Counted from the first letter of the stretch, positions 31,249-40,274 are shown. The stretch is 64,000 nt of DNA from Rhodocyclales bacterium (GCA_026399435.1 JAPLQX010000017.1:1-64000); one strand, 5' to 3'. Notes: generated from the letters alone by a model not told the origin. Numbers and translations: made by a program.

Positions 31249-32499
31249 ATGAAGTCGGCCTGGAAAGCAATTTGCATCCTGCTGATGTTCTGGCTGGCGC
31301 TGGCGCCAATGCACGCGCTTGGACAGGCCAAGTCCACCTCCCAGGCAAGTGCGAAGGCCAAAGCAGCGGCGCTCGCCAAAGCCAAAGCGCAAGCCAAGAT
31401 CAAAGCCAAAGCGAAAGCGAAAGCCAAGGCGCAAGCCAAGATCAAAGCCAAGCCCAAAGCAAAAGCAACCATTCCAAGTAGTCGCGGAACCGCCATGGCT
31501 CCATCAAGGTCTCCTGCGGATGAAAACAGCCTCGATGCGGAAGTGGCCGCCGCACGTCGGATCGTGACCGGCAATCCGGGCGACGTGGCGGCCAGAGATC
31601 GCCTGGCTCGCGCCGCAGTGTCACTCATAGACCTTTTGCTGCAGGCGGAGGCGGTGGGCGATCGCGAGAAAGCTCAGCATCTGGCGCAGAAACTGGAGAA
31701 GGATTTGCATGACACGGGTGGGCAAATAGGGAAAATGGCACAGAACGGCGATTTGAAGGCCAGACAGGCCATGGGCTTTCTTCTTGGTCGCGGCGTGCTG
31801 CTGAAAAAGGATGCGGACAAGTCATGCGTCGAGTTCCTGGCCGCCGCGGAGGAACTGGCTCCTGCCGGCTGGCATGCTGCGCAGTGTCTGATGGAAGCTT
31901 CTCCTGAGAAAGCATGGGTGCAGATGGAGCGCGCAGCGCAGCGGGGGCACGCGGCCGCGCAGGAATGGATGGGACGCCGGTGTCTCGGAGAATTCGGCGG
32001 AAAGGAAAAGGACTACGCCTGCGCCAGGGGCTATTTGATCGAATCCGCGAGTTTCGGCCGGTCGCGTGCCCAGACACTGTTGGCGTATTTGCTGATGTCC
32101 GGACAGGGAGGTCCGGTGGATGTGTCCCGAGCCATCCGCCTCTACAAGGTTGCAGCCGCGCAAGGCGACGCCGATGCGCAGAACAACCTGGGCGAGATTT
32201 ATGAAATGGGACGCGGCGTCCCCAGGAATCTGAACGAAGCCATGCGCTGGTACGAACTGGCGGCGCAGAAGGGGCTCGGTTCCGCGCAATTCAACGCAGG
32301 CAGGTTGTGGGCCATCGGGGTCGGTGAGAAGAAGGATCCCGCAAGAGCTCGCGCCTTCCTCGTCCAAGCCGAAGGAAATGGCGTTGCGCAGGCCAGACAG
32401 GTACTCGACTGGCTCGATCGGCAGACTCCACAGGCGCCTGATGCACCTTCCGCGCAGGGCGCCGCGACTGCTCCGGAGCTTGACGCACCAAAGAATTGA
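31249..32499 (+). CDS. Secreted Sel1-repeat protein with a Lys/Ala-rich segment
   Basis: The protein has 416 aa: a signal peptide (to about residue 25), a low-complexity segment of AK, AKAK and AQAKIKAK units (about 27-72) and then Sel1-type TPR repeats (for example SRAQTLLAYLLMSGQG and ADAQNNLGEIYEMGRGV). Sel1 proteins are scaffolds; in polysaccharide loci they can resemble AlgK, which helps assemble the export complex. The basic segment could bind peptidoglycan, polyanionic glycan or DNA. It is 18 bp after the phosphosugar transferase gene and probably in the same transcript. Confidence 0.85.
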   Translation: MKSAWKAICILLMFWLALAPMHALGQAKSTSQASAKAKAAALAKAKAQAKIKAKAKAKAKAQAKIKAKPKAKATIPSSRGTAMAPSRSPADENSLDAEVAAARRIVTGNPGDVAARDRLARAAVSLIDLLLQAEAVGDREKAQHLAQKLEKDLHDTGGQIGKMAQNGDLKARQAMGFLLGRGVLLKKDADKSCVEFLAAAEELAPAGWHAAQCLMEASPEKAWVQMERAAQRGHAAAQEWMGRRCLGEFGGKEKDYACARGYLIESASFGRSRAQTLLAYLLMSGQGGPVDVSRAIRLYKVAAAQGDADAQNNLGEIYEMGRGVPRNLNEAMRWYELAAQKGLGSAQFNAGRLWAIGVGEKKDPARARAFLVQAEGNGVAQARQVLDWLDRQTPQAPDAPSAQGAATAPELDAPKN

Positions 32500-32537
32500 G
32501 AGGCGTATAATTTTTCCTCCTTCCAGCAGGTGGTTGC

Positions 32538-33665
32538 ATGATCCGACTATTCCTCGCGCTGGTTTCTTTCATCATGGCTTCGACCCACGCCGCTTGGGCT
32601 GGCGAAGAGGGTGGGTTGCGTCGGCAGAGTTTTGTCTACCCCCCCATGGTGCTGGACGAGATCGGGCCCGGGCTTAAGCCGGAAGTGCATCTTGGTCCGG
32701 TCGTTGATCGCCGCCGCGCCTACTTGCTCGATATCGGCGAAGAAGAGTTCTCAGGCAAGCAGCTACGCCCAGTCCGCAACGTTTGGGATCGGATTCGCAA
32801 CGGATTCGCCTTGTCGCCGCTGAGGGGGCCACTGGTTGCCGAACGGGAACTCTGGTACGGCCAACGCAAGGATCTCGTCGCCAACATCAGCCAGAAGGCG
32901 CGCCGCTATCTCTTCCATATTGTCGAAGCGGTCGAAAAGCGGGGTCTGCCGATGGAGTTGGCACTGCTGCCTATCGTCGAAAGTGGATTCGAGCCGGGCG
33001 CGCTCTCGAGTGCCCAGGCTTCAGGTTTGTGGCAGTTCATTCCTGGCACCGCTCACCGCTACAACCTGAAGCTCACCGATCACTATGATGCCCGGCGAGA
33101 TATCGTCGCATCGACTGAGGCCGCGCTGGACTACCTCGAGTTTCTCCATAGCATCTTCAACGATTGGCAGCTCGCCCTCGCCGCATATAACTGGGGCGAG
33201 GAGGCGGTCTTGAGGGCCGTTCAGCGCAATCAGGCGAAAGGACTTGCGGCTGATTACGAAAGCCTGAGCTTGCCCGAGGAAACCAGGTATTACGTGCCAA
33301 AACTCATGGCGATCAGGAACATCGTAATGAGCCCGGAGTTGCACGGAGTTGAACTGGCCGACATCCCGAACACTCCCTATTTTGCCGGGATCGACGTTCG
33401 TGTGCCCCTGGATATTCAGTCGGTCGCGCGTTTGGCCGGATTGCCGGCTTCGGAAGTGCTGGCATTGAATCCCTCGCACAAGTCCTTGTATATCTCGGGC
33501 AAGGGCAAACCCGCTGTTCTGCTGCCGGCTGACCGCATCGAGGTTTTTGCGCAGAAGATCGCCGTCTACCCCTTGAAGGGCAAGCAAATGAACAAGTTTG
33601 CGGAGCCAAAGCTGATCCGGAAGTCGGTTGTCGGTTTCAAATTGCGTGAGGAAAGACCGCTGTGA
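32538..33665 (+). CDS. Secreted lytic murein transglycosylase (MltD-like)
   Basis: The 375-aa protein has a signal peptide (MIRLFLALVSFIMASTHAAWA) and an SLT domain at about 110-250. The catalytic Glu is in LPIVESGFEP, with SAQASGLWQFIPGTAHRYNL and AYNWGEEAV further on. The C-terminal part (about 280-350) has only a weak LysM look, so the usual tandem LysM domains of MltD are missing or decayed. It cuts peptidoglycan glycan strands and may open the wall for the export machine. The preceding gap has a TATAAT at 32506 but no well-spaced -35. It overlaps the next gene by 4 bp. Confidence 0.88.
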   Translation: MIRLFLALVSFIMASTHAAWAGEEGGLRRQSFVYPPMVLDEIGPGLKPEVHLGPVVDRRRAYLLDIGEEEFSGKQLRPVRNVWDRIRNGFALSPLRGPLVAERELWYGQRKDLVANISQKARRYLFHIVEAVEKRGLPMELALLPIVESGFEPGALSSAQASGLWQFIPGTAHRYNLKLTDHYDARRDIVASTEAALDYLEFLHSIFNDWQLALAAYNWGEEAVLRAVQRNQAKGLAADYESLSLPEETRYYVPKLMAIRNIVMSPELHGVELADIPNTPYFAGIDVRVPLDIQSVARLAGLPASEVLALNPSHKSLYISGKGKPAVLLPADRIEVFAQKIAVYPLKGKQMNKFAEPKLIRKSVVGFKLREERPL

Positions 33666-34855
33666 AAAGGTGCTGGCAGCATATTGCTTGCTGTGCGGTC
33701 CTCGTGGGACTTGCCGCAGGGCAGGCCGTGGCCAGTGGGCCGGCGTCAGGGGCCCTGACGTACGAGCAGACCGAGGACCGGTCCAACTTCATCGTTCAGG
33801 TACGAAAGGCCCGGCAGGGCGATACCGAAGCGCAGTGGCAAGTTGGAATGACCTATGCAAGCCTGGGCGATTTCGCGCGTGCCTTGCCGATGCTGCTATC
33901 TGCGGCCGGAGCAGGGCATGCACGCGCTGCGGCGCTGTTGGGGTGGCTGCACGAGGATGGCCGCGGTACCGAGAAGAGCGTCGAGCAGGCAAAACACTGG
34001 TATCGCATTGCCGCCGACCAGGGCGAACCGGGTGCCATGTCCGCTTTGGGGCGTTTGTCGCTGCAGGACAAACGACCCGAGGCGCGCGAGGTCGCCCGGC
34101 AACTGTTCGAGCGTGCTGCCCGGATGGGAGATGCCGACGGACAATATTTTTTGGGCTGGATGCTTGCGGCGCCTTTTGAGCGACAGCGAGATGACGCGGG
34201 CGCTTATGGCTGGTTTATCAAGGCGGCGAATCAGGGTCAAGTCGGCGCGCAACTCGCGGTAGCGACGCAGCTGCTGGCGGGACGGGGCGTGGCCATGGAC
34301 AGGAAAGTAGCCGGCGACTGGCTGGTGCGGGCGGCAGAAACACAGGATCCTGTTGCCCACTACCTGTTGGGACGTTTACGGCAAGGCGCCGGGGAGGCTG
34401 ATTTGGGCAAAGTGCGCAGTTCGTTTCGCTTCGCGGCGGCGGCCGGGCACCGCGAAGCGCAATTCGCGCTGGGCACGCTGCTCGCAAAGTCTGCCTCCGA
34501 TGTCGATAAGAAGGAAGCCGCTGAGTGGTTCGCCAAGGCTCATGAAGCCGGTCACATCGCTGCCGCGAACCGTCTTGCTGAACTCTATCGTGACGGAGCG
34601 GGAGTTCCACGACAGATGGACAAGGCGCGAAGCATTTTTCAGCAGGCTGCTGAACAAGGTGATGCGAATGCCATGTATAATCTCGCCGCAATGCAGAATG
34701 AAGGCTTGGGTGGCGCGCGGGATACCGACAAGGCCCTCAGGTGGTACGCTAGAGCGGCAGATCAGGGGCACGAAAAAGCTTCGGAGGTGGTGGGTAGCCT
34801 GCTGAATGACTCCGTGAAGACTTCTGCTTTAGGTCTAAAGGGATTCTGGCAGTAG
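33662..34855 (+). CDS. Secreted Sel1-repeat protein
   Basis: The 397-aa protein has a GTG start overlapping the transglycosylase stop, a signal peptide (to about residue 25) and Sel1 repeats over almost its whole length (for example HARAAALLGWLHEDGRG, HYLLGRLRQGAGEADLG, ANRLAELYRDGAGVP, AMYNLAAMQNEGLGG). It is presumably a periplasmic scaffold. With the first Sel1 protein it brackets the transglycosylase, which suggests the three form one envelope module. It is not a close duplicate of the first one. Confidence 0.85.
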   Translation: MKRCWQHIACCAVLVGLAAGQAVASGPASGALTYEQTEDRSNFIVQVRKARQGDTEAQWQVGMTYASLGDFARALPMLLSAAGAGHARAAALLGWLHEDGRGTEKSVEQAKHWYRIAADQGEPGAMSALGRLSLQDKRPEAREVARQLFERAARMGDADGQYFLGWMLAAPFERQRDDAGAYGWFIKAANQGQVGAQLAVATQLLAGRGVAMDRKVAGDWLVRAAETQDPVAHYLLGRLRQGAGEADLGKVRSSFRFAAAAGHREAQFALGTLLAKSASDVDKKEAAEWFAKAHEAGHIAAANRLAELYRDGAGVPRQMDKARSIFQQAAEQGDANAMYNLAAMQNEGLGGARDTDKALRWYARAADQGHEKASEVVGSLLNDSVKTSALGLKGFWQ

Positions 34856-34997
34856 GAAAGAGATTCTGGCAACAGGTCGGTTTTATTGTGGCTTTTGCAC
34901 TACAGGCTAAGCTGTTTGATACGTCATTCGTAACTAAAAGCCGGGCTGTGTCAGGTATGCTTGCCCCAAAGAGGCCCCAATGTTAAGGAGTTTTGTC

Positions 34998-35237
34998 ATG
35001 AAATTTCGACAACTCATTGTTTCATCGATAATTTCAGTATTCGCTTTGTCGGCGCAGGCCGCATTTATCGCTGGAATGTCGCCGTCCCAGATTCGGGCCG
35101 AGATAGCCGCTCAGCAAGTGGCCGGCAGTGACGTTACGGCGGTGGTCGCTAACTTGGCGGCTCAACCGCTGACAGTGCCTCCGACTTCGCTTGCCACTCC
35201 GACGACACAGACCATTTGTTCTGTCAGTTGCAGTTGA
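34998..35237 (+). CDS. Small secreted protein (79 aa), unrecognised
   Basis: The ATG at 34998 has AAGGAG 8 bases upstream and is preferred over the track start at 34980, which precedes that RBS. A signal peptide (MKFRQLIVSSIISVFALSAQA) is followed by FIAGMSPSQIRAEIAAQQ, a Val/Ala-rich centre, and a Pro/Thr-rich end closing in CSVSCS. Two cysteines at the end could crosslink. The gap before it (34856-34997) holds the direct repeat GATTCTGGCA (34842 and 34863) but no clear promoter. Its place before the outer-membrane barrel gene suggests an envelope role. Confidence 0.65.
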   Translation: MKFRQLIVSSIISVFALSAQAAFIAGMSPSQIRAEIAAQQVAGSDVTAVVANLAAQPLTVPPTSLATPTTQTICSVSCS

Positions 35238-35281
35238 GTGTCGGTCAAAAATTTGGTTGCTTCAGCAAACTGGGATCGTAA

Positions 35282-36529
35282 ATGATGAAGAAAAATAATC
35301 GGCTTGATACGAATCTGATGTGCGCGGCCCTCGCTTCGCTCTTTGCGCTTTCGGTGCCGGCGGTTGCGCAAGACAAGCCGGCGGAATTCGGCAAGCCGAC
35401 GGGGGTTCCATGGGGCCCGGTCACGGTGTATCCGGAGGCGGATTTGACCTTCAAGTCGAATGACAACATTTATTCCCGGCCATCCAATAAAACCAGCGCG
35501 AATATCACTGTACTGGCCCCCAAGGTAAAGCTGGAGGCCAAGACAGGACCGCACACCTTTGACGCGACCTACCGAGTCGAGCATGGTTCCTACAATGGGG
35601 TCTCTTCGGCCAACTATACCGATCAAGGCCTGACGGGTAATGCAACGTGGGTCTTTTCCGGGCGTTCCGGGTTGAAGCTCGCGGCCGAGTATTTGCAGGG
35701 CCACGATGACCAGGGTTCGACGCCAGGTACAGGCGCAGGGCACGCCAACCCTGACAAGTGGCACCAGTCGTCGTTCGGTGGCGTGGTTGGCTACGGCGCC
35801 GAGGGAGCTCAAGGTCGTATCGAGGTGGATGCCGGGGTGATTTCCAAGCGCTACGACAATTTCCTGGGTACTGCCGCAGCGCCAGACAATTTGAAGCGCG
35901 ACCGTGACGATACCAAACTGGGCGCGACTTTTTATTGGCGCATCATGCCGAAAACGCAACTTCTGTTTCAGGTGTCCCAGACCAAATACGACTATAGGCA
36001 GTCATCCGTTCCGGCTGTATGGACCACGCTGGACAGCACCGACCGCAAGTATCTGGTGGGCGTGACCTGGGAAGCGGCCGCAAAGACGACGGGTATTTTC
36101 AAAATCGGCAGCGTGAAGAAGGATTTCTCCGATTCCTCGCTGCGCGATTTTTCGGGCACTGGCTGGGAGGGCACGGTGAAATGGAGCCCGCTGACCTACT
36201 CGAACTTTGATTTCACCACCGGTAGAAGTCCGAACGAATCTACCATCGGGAACGCCTCGTTTGACCGCAGGTATGGTGTTACTTGGAATCATGCCTGGAA
36301 CAGCCGCCTGTCGAGCGTTGCCTCCTACAACAGCACCAAGGCCGAGTATCAGGATTCAGTTCCGACCCAGACCGACAAGACAGACGCTCTTGGCCTGAAA
36401 CTCAACTATCAGTGGACGCGCAACGTCAAGCTCGGTGTCGGCTATGATCGTACCGACAAGACGTCGAATGTTGCGACTTCGGAGTACAAGCGCAACATTT
36501 ACAGCATCTTCCTTAATGCTGCAATCTGA
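35282..36529 (+). CDS. Outer-membrane beta-barrel protein (EpsL-like)
   Basis: The 415-aa protein has a signal peptide ending at PAVAQ and a mature part of alternating polar/aromatic strands that ends with a C-terminal strand (KRNIYSIFLNAAI), as in outer-membrane barrels. Size, position before the export protein and content (VYPEADLTFKSNDNIY) fit the EpsL-type proteins of betaproteobacterial exopolysaccharide operons, whose role is thought to be passage or retention of polysaccharide. The EpsL name is inference from layout and general resemblance. Confidence 0.75.
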   Translation: MMKKNNRLDTNLMCAALASLFALSVPAVAQDKPAEFGKPTGVPWGPVTVYPEADLTFKSNDNIYSRPSNKTSANITVLAPKVKLEAKTGPHTFDATYRVEHGSYNGVSSANYTDQGLTGNATWVFSGRSGLKLAAEYLQGHDDQGSTPGTGAGHANPDKWHQSSFGGVVGYGAEGAQGRIEVDAGVISKRYDNFLGTAAAPDNLKRDRDDTKLGATFYWRIMPKTQLLFQVSQTKYDYRQSSVPAVWTTLDSTDRKYLVGVTWEAAAKTTGIFKIGSVKKDFSDSSLRDFSGTGWEGTVKWSPLTYSNFDFTTGRSPNESTIGNASFDRRYGVTWNHAWNSRLSSVASYNSTKAEYQDSVPTQTDKTDALGLKLNYQWTRNVKLGVGYDRTDKTSNVATSEYKRNIYSIFLNAAI

Positions 36530-36569
36530 CGCCGGCGCGCTAGTTCTTCTGTAAGTCATTTGATAGAAT

Positions 36570-36599
36570 TAGAGGGGGATATTCCCCCTCTATTTTTTT
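36570..36599 (+). terminator. Strong intrinsic terminator inside the eps cluster
   Basis: TAGAGGGGG (36570-36578) pairs perfectly with CCCCCTCTA (36584-36592) around a 5-base loop and is followed by seven T residues. It lies 40 bp after the barrel gene and only 33 bp before the ATG of the export protein gene, leaving almost no room for a promoter downstream. It therefore either ends the upstream transcript or acts as an attenuator for the kinase/export genes. Confidence 0.9.
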
Positions 36600-36631
36600 G
36601 TTCCGGCTATTTCCGTGAGAGGCACCTTTCA

Positions 36632-37189
36632 ATGAGTGGACTGTACAAATGCCTGCTTCTCGCAGGCTTTTGGGCGATGTCATTCGCATCTTTTGCACAG
36701 GGGTCGTCGACAGTCGATAACCTGCTGTCCACATATCGATTGGGTTCCGGGGATGTGGTCAGCATTCGCGTCCTCGGCGAAGACGACTTGAAGCGCGAAA
36801 AGATTCGGCTCAGCGATGCCGGGACCATCTCGTTCCCCATCATCGGCGAGATCAGGGTGCTGGGCAAGCGTGTAGTCGAACTGGAAGCGCTGATCGCTGA
36901 CGGCTTGCGCGGGAAATACTTGCTCAATCCCGTGGTGTCAGTGACCATTGAAGAATATCGGCCCTTCTTTGTGAATGGTCAGGTCGAGAAGTCGGGCGCT
37001 TATCCGTTTCAGCCGGGTTTGACCATCCGCAAGGCGGTTTCTCTCGCCGGCGGCTTCAAGGAGCGCGCATCGAAGGAAAAGATTTTCGTGATCCGTGAGG
37101 ATGACAAGACCCAAACGCCGGTCAAGGTTGATCAATCGACCATCGTCAGCCCGGGCGATATCATCACCGTTGAAGAAAGCTTCTTCTGA
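36632..37189 (+). CDS. Short Wza-type polysaccharide export protein
   Basis: The 185-aa protein starts at the ATG at 36632 (MSGLYKCLLLAGFW), not at 36560, which lies in the terminator. After a signal peptide comes the Poly_export domain (YRLGSGDVVSIRVLGEDDL) and one SLBB domain (FFVNGQVEKSGAYPFQPGLTIRKAV). It lacks the extra SLBB domains and C-terminal amphipathic helix of full Wza (about 380 aa), so it belongs to the short EpsE group. It lies 2 bp before the kinase gene. Confidence 0.9.
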   Translation: MSGLYKCLLLAGFWAMSFASFAQGSSTVDNLLSTYRLGSGDVVSIRVLGEDDLKREKIRLSDAGTISFPIIGEIRVLGKRVVELEALIADGLRGKYLLNPVVSVTIEEYRPFFVNGQVEKSGAYPFQPGLTIRKAVSLAGGFKERASKEKIFVIREDDKTQTPVKVDQSTIVSPGDIITVEESFF

Positions 37190-37191
37190 CC

Positions 37192-39465
37192 ATGAATCAT
37201 CCCGCTGCGCCTGTTGTTCCGGTTGTTGCTGCTCCCGTTCAGTCGGTATATGTGCCTATCGATCGGCCCGAACTCGACGCGGACCGCCTTGCCGAGCAGT
37301 TGCGTTTTTGGCGGCGGAGCATTTCGAAACACAAGTGGAGCGCTCTGGGTCTTGCGCTGGCAATTTCACTGCTGACGACCCTGATTGTTTTCGTGATCCA
37401 GCCGACCTACAGGTCGACCGCGACGTTGATGCTGGAGTCCAACAAGAGCAAGGTGGTCAGCATCGAAGAAGTCTACAGCTCGATGAGCAGCAACCGCGAG
37501 TATTACCAGACCCAGGCTGAAATCCTCAAGTCCGAAGAATTGGCTCGTCGCATCGTGGTCAAGATGAAACTGGTGGATCATCCGGTGATGGACCCACGGC
37601 AGCAGCAAGACAGCGGCTTTTCATTCAGAAAACTGTTGCCGGCTTCCTGGATGGGTGGGGACGAAACCGATATGTGGTCGCCCGAGAAACTCCAGGCAGC
37701 TGTCATCGCCCGGTTCAAGAGAGAGTTGACCATCGAACTGGTGCGCAACAGTCAGTTGATCAAGATCAGTTATGAAAGCCATGACAAGGAGTTTGCCGCA
37801 AACGCTGCAAACTGGGTCGCCGACGGCTTCATCGAGGCAGATATGGATGCGCGTCTGGCAATGACGCAAAAGGCTGGATCGTGGCTGACAGAGCGGTTGA
37901 GCGGATTGCGCAAGAAGCTGGAAGAGTCAGAGCGCGCATTGCAGCAGTTCCGCGAGCGCGAGCGGATAATCGATGCCAAGGGTGTGGCGCAGAGCGGCGC
38001 GTCCAAGCAGCTCGAGCAGCTTGCCGGCGGTCTGGTCGCCGCACGACAAAAAAAGGCAGAGGCCGAAGCAGCTTATCTGCAGGTGCAAAGTGCGCAAAAG
38101 TCGAATATCGACATCGAGTCGATTCCGGCGATTCAGAAGAGCCCCATCTACATTCAGCTCAAGAGCGTCGAGTCGGCTGCCGAGAGCCGGCTGGCGGACG
38201 CAGCCAAGAAATACGGACCGGATCATCCAAAACGCCAGACCGCGGATGCCGAGTTTCGTGCAGCGCGCGAGAACACCAGAAAACAGGTTGACACGATTGT
38301 CACCAGTATTACCAAGGAATATGAGCTTGCGCGCGCCCAGGAGAACTCCGTGGAACGTGCCTTGGCACAAAGCAAGGGCGATATCCTTGGCATGAACCGC
38401 AAGGAATACGAATTGGGCATTCTCGAACGCGAAGTAGCGTCGAACAAGAGCCTGTACGAGATGTTCACCACCCGCATGAAGGAGACCAATGTCGCCGGTG
38501 ACCTGCAGTCGCCGATCGCCCGTGTGGTCGATCCCGCCGTGGTCAGCGGCGGCGCCTATAGTCCCAAGAAACTCAGGATCATCGGCATCGCCGCTGTTGT
38601 CGGGCTGATACTGGGCATTATGCTGGCATTGCTGCTGGAATACCTCGACAACACCATCAAATCCGCCGAGGATGTGGACACCAAGTTGCGCGAGTCGCTG
38701 CTGGGTCAATTGCCCCGCATCAAAGGAAAAGTTGAGACGGGAGATCTGCAGATTGCCTTCATCAAGGACAAGGACCCGGGATTTTCCGAGGCAATACGTT
38801 CGATCCGAACCGGCGTGATGCTGTCCTCGATCGATTCGCCGCACAAGGTGCTGCTGGTGACGTCCTCGATTCCGGGCGAAGGCAAGACTTCAGTGGCTAC
38901 CAACATGGCGCTGGCCTTGGGGCAGGTGCGCAAGGTCTGCCTGATCGATGCCGACATGCGTCGTCCCACGGTGGCTAAGGTCCTCGGCGTCGATACGACC
39001 AGCAAGGGCCTGTCCAATCTGGTCTCGGGCTCCGACCCGACGTCCGAATGCCTGCACTTCAACAAGGAGCTGGGCATTCATATCATTCCCAGCGGCGTCG
39101 TTCCACCGAATCCTCTGGAACTGCTTTCATCCATCCGCTTTGCCGAGGCTATGAAGTGGCTCGAGGAAAGCTTCGATGTCATCATCATCGACAGCCCGCC
39201 GCTCCAACTGGTCAGCGATCCGCTGATCTTGTCGCAGTTTTCCCATTCAGTGGTTTATGTGGTGAAGGCGGATTCCACTCCCTACCAGGTGGTGCTGGGT
39301 GGTCTCGAACGGCTGCGGGATGCAAATGCCCACATTCTTGGCATCGTCATAAACCAGATCGACCGCGAAAAGGCCGATCGTTATTACGGGTACGGAAAAT
39401 ACAGTGCCTACGGCTATGGCAAGCGATATAGCTACAGCAGCGGGTATTCTTCCAGGCGGGCGTGA
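37192..39465 (+). CDS. Wzc-type chain-length regulator / tyrosine autokinase
   Basis: This inner-membrane protein of 757 aa has membrane helices near residues 48-68 and 465-485 with a periplasmic coiled-coil Wzz/GNVR domain between, then a cytoplasmic BY-kinase domain. The kinase has Walker A SSIPGEGKTS (about 555-565), Walker A' CLIDADMRRPT and Walker B VIIIDSPP. The C-terminus carries a dense tyrosine cluster (YYGYGKYSAYGYGKRYSY), the autophosphorylation sites. Phosphorylation cycles set polysaccharide length and export. A 4-bp overlap couples it to the phosphatase gene. Confidence 0.94.
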   Translation: MNHPAAPVVPVVAAPVQSVYVPIDRPELDADRLAEQLRFWRRSISKHKWSALGLALAISLLTTLIVFVIQPTYRSTATLMLESNKSKVVSIEEVYSSMSSNREYYQTQAEILKSEELARRIVVKMKLVDHPVMDPRQQQDSGFSFRKLLPASWMGGDETDMWSPEKLQAAVIARFKRELTIELVRNSQLIKISYESHDKEFAANAANWVADGFIEADMDARLAMTQKAGSWLTERLSGLRKKLEESERALQQFRERERIIDAKGVAQSGASKQLEQLAGGLVAARQKKAEAEAAYLQVQSAQKSNIDIESIPAIQKSPIYIQLKSVESAAESRLADAAKKYGPDHPKRQTADAEFRAARENTRKQVDTIVTSITKEYELARAQENSVERALAQSKGDILGMNRKEYELGILEREVASNKSLYEMFTTRMKETNVAGDLQSPIARVVDPAVVSGGAYSPKKLRIIGIAAVVGLILGIMLALLLEYLDNTIKSAEDVDTKLRESLLGQLPRIKGKVETGDLQIAFIKDKDPGFSEAIRSIRTGVMLSSIDSPHKVLLVTSSIPGEGKTSVATNMALALGQVRKVCLIDADMRRPTVAKVLGVDTTSKGLSNLVSGSDPTSECLHFNKELGIHIIPSGVVPPNPLELLSSIRFAEAMKWLEESFDVIIIDSPPLQLVSDPLILSQFSHSVVYVVKADSTPYQVVLGGLERLRDANAHILGIVINQIDREKADRYYGYGKYSAYGYGKRYSYSSGYSSRRA

Positions 39466-40187
39466 TTGATCTTCATTGCCATTTGCTTCCGGGCATTGAC
39501 GATGGTCCCGAAACTCTGGAATCGGCGCTGCAACTGGCGCGCCACGCGGTAGCCTCGGGCATCCGCTTCTCCATGGTCACGCCCCATATGCACGCGGGGC
39601 GCTATGAGAATCGTGCCGCCAATATCCAGCGTGCCACCGAGGATTTTCAGCGGGAGCTCGATGCTCACGGCATTGCCTTGCGGCTTCGGGCAGCCGCCGA
39701 GGTCCGGCTGGACCACGAGGTTCTGGCTTGGGTCGTCGAGGGCCAGGTGCCCTTCGTCGGCCGCTGGGAGGGTGAAAACGTAATGCTTTTGGAATTACCG
39801 CACAGCCATGTGCCGGTGGGTGCCGACAAGCTGGTCGAATGGCTGCTCAAGCAAGGCATCCGTCCGATGATCGCCCATCCCGAACGCAACAAGGACATCA
39901 TGCGCAGCATCGACAAGCTGCTGCCCTTTATCCGCCTCGGTTGCCTGCTGCAGGTCACCGCCGGCGCCGTTGCCGGCGCCTTCGGCGAGGGCGCTCGCGC
40001 CCGGGCCGTGGATCTGCTGGGCAAGGGCTGGGTAACCGTGCTCGCATCCGATGCCCACAACCTCGAAGCGCGCCCGCCGGAGCTGGAACCAGGCCGCATT
40101 GCGGCGGCGGCCATCGTCGGTGAAGACGAGTCATGGAACCTGGTGCGCTACCGCCCCGCCAGGATTGCCGGCCTGGAGGCAAATTGA
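39462..40187 (+). CDS. PHP-family tyrosine-protein phosphatase (CpsB/YwqE type)
   Basis: The 241-aa protein has a GTG start at 39462 inside the end of the kinase gene. Metal-binding motifs are IDLHCHLLPGIDDGPE, TPHMHAGRY, AHPERNKD and ASDAHN. This manganese-dependent family removes phosphate from the tyrosine tail of the cognate kinase. It differs from the low-molecular-weight phosphatase (Wzb) that usually partners Wzc in enterobacteria. The translational coupling supports the pairing. Confidence 0.92.
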   Translation: MIDLHCHLLPGIDDGPETLESALQLARHAVASGIRFSMVTPHMHAGRYENRAANIQRATEDFQRELDAHGIALRLRAAAEVRLDHEVLAWVVEGQVPFVGRWEGENVMLLELPHSHVPVGADKLVEWLLKQGIRPMIAHPERNKDIMRSIDKLLPFIRLGCLLQVTAGAVAGAFGEGARARAVDLLGKGWVTVLASDAHNLEARPPELEPGRIAAAAIVGEDESWNLVRYRPARIAGLEAN

Positions 40188-40274
40188 ACAGGGCGATTCT
40201 TTGGCGCGTGCCCCTTGTTCTGGGCCTGCTCGTGGCTTAAGGATTACCGGACGACCGCGTTGTAGAATTCGCCC

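Noticed and set aside
34856-34997. Sigma-54 promoter before the small secreted protein
   Set aside because: TGGC and TTGC words are present but never at the required 10-bp GG-to-GC spacing.
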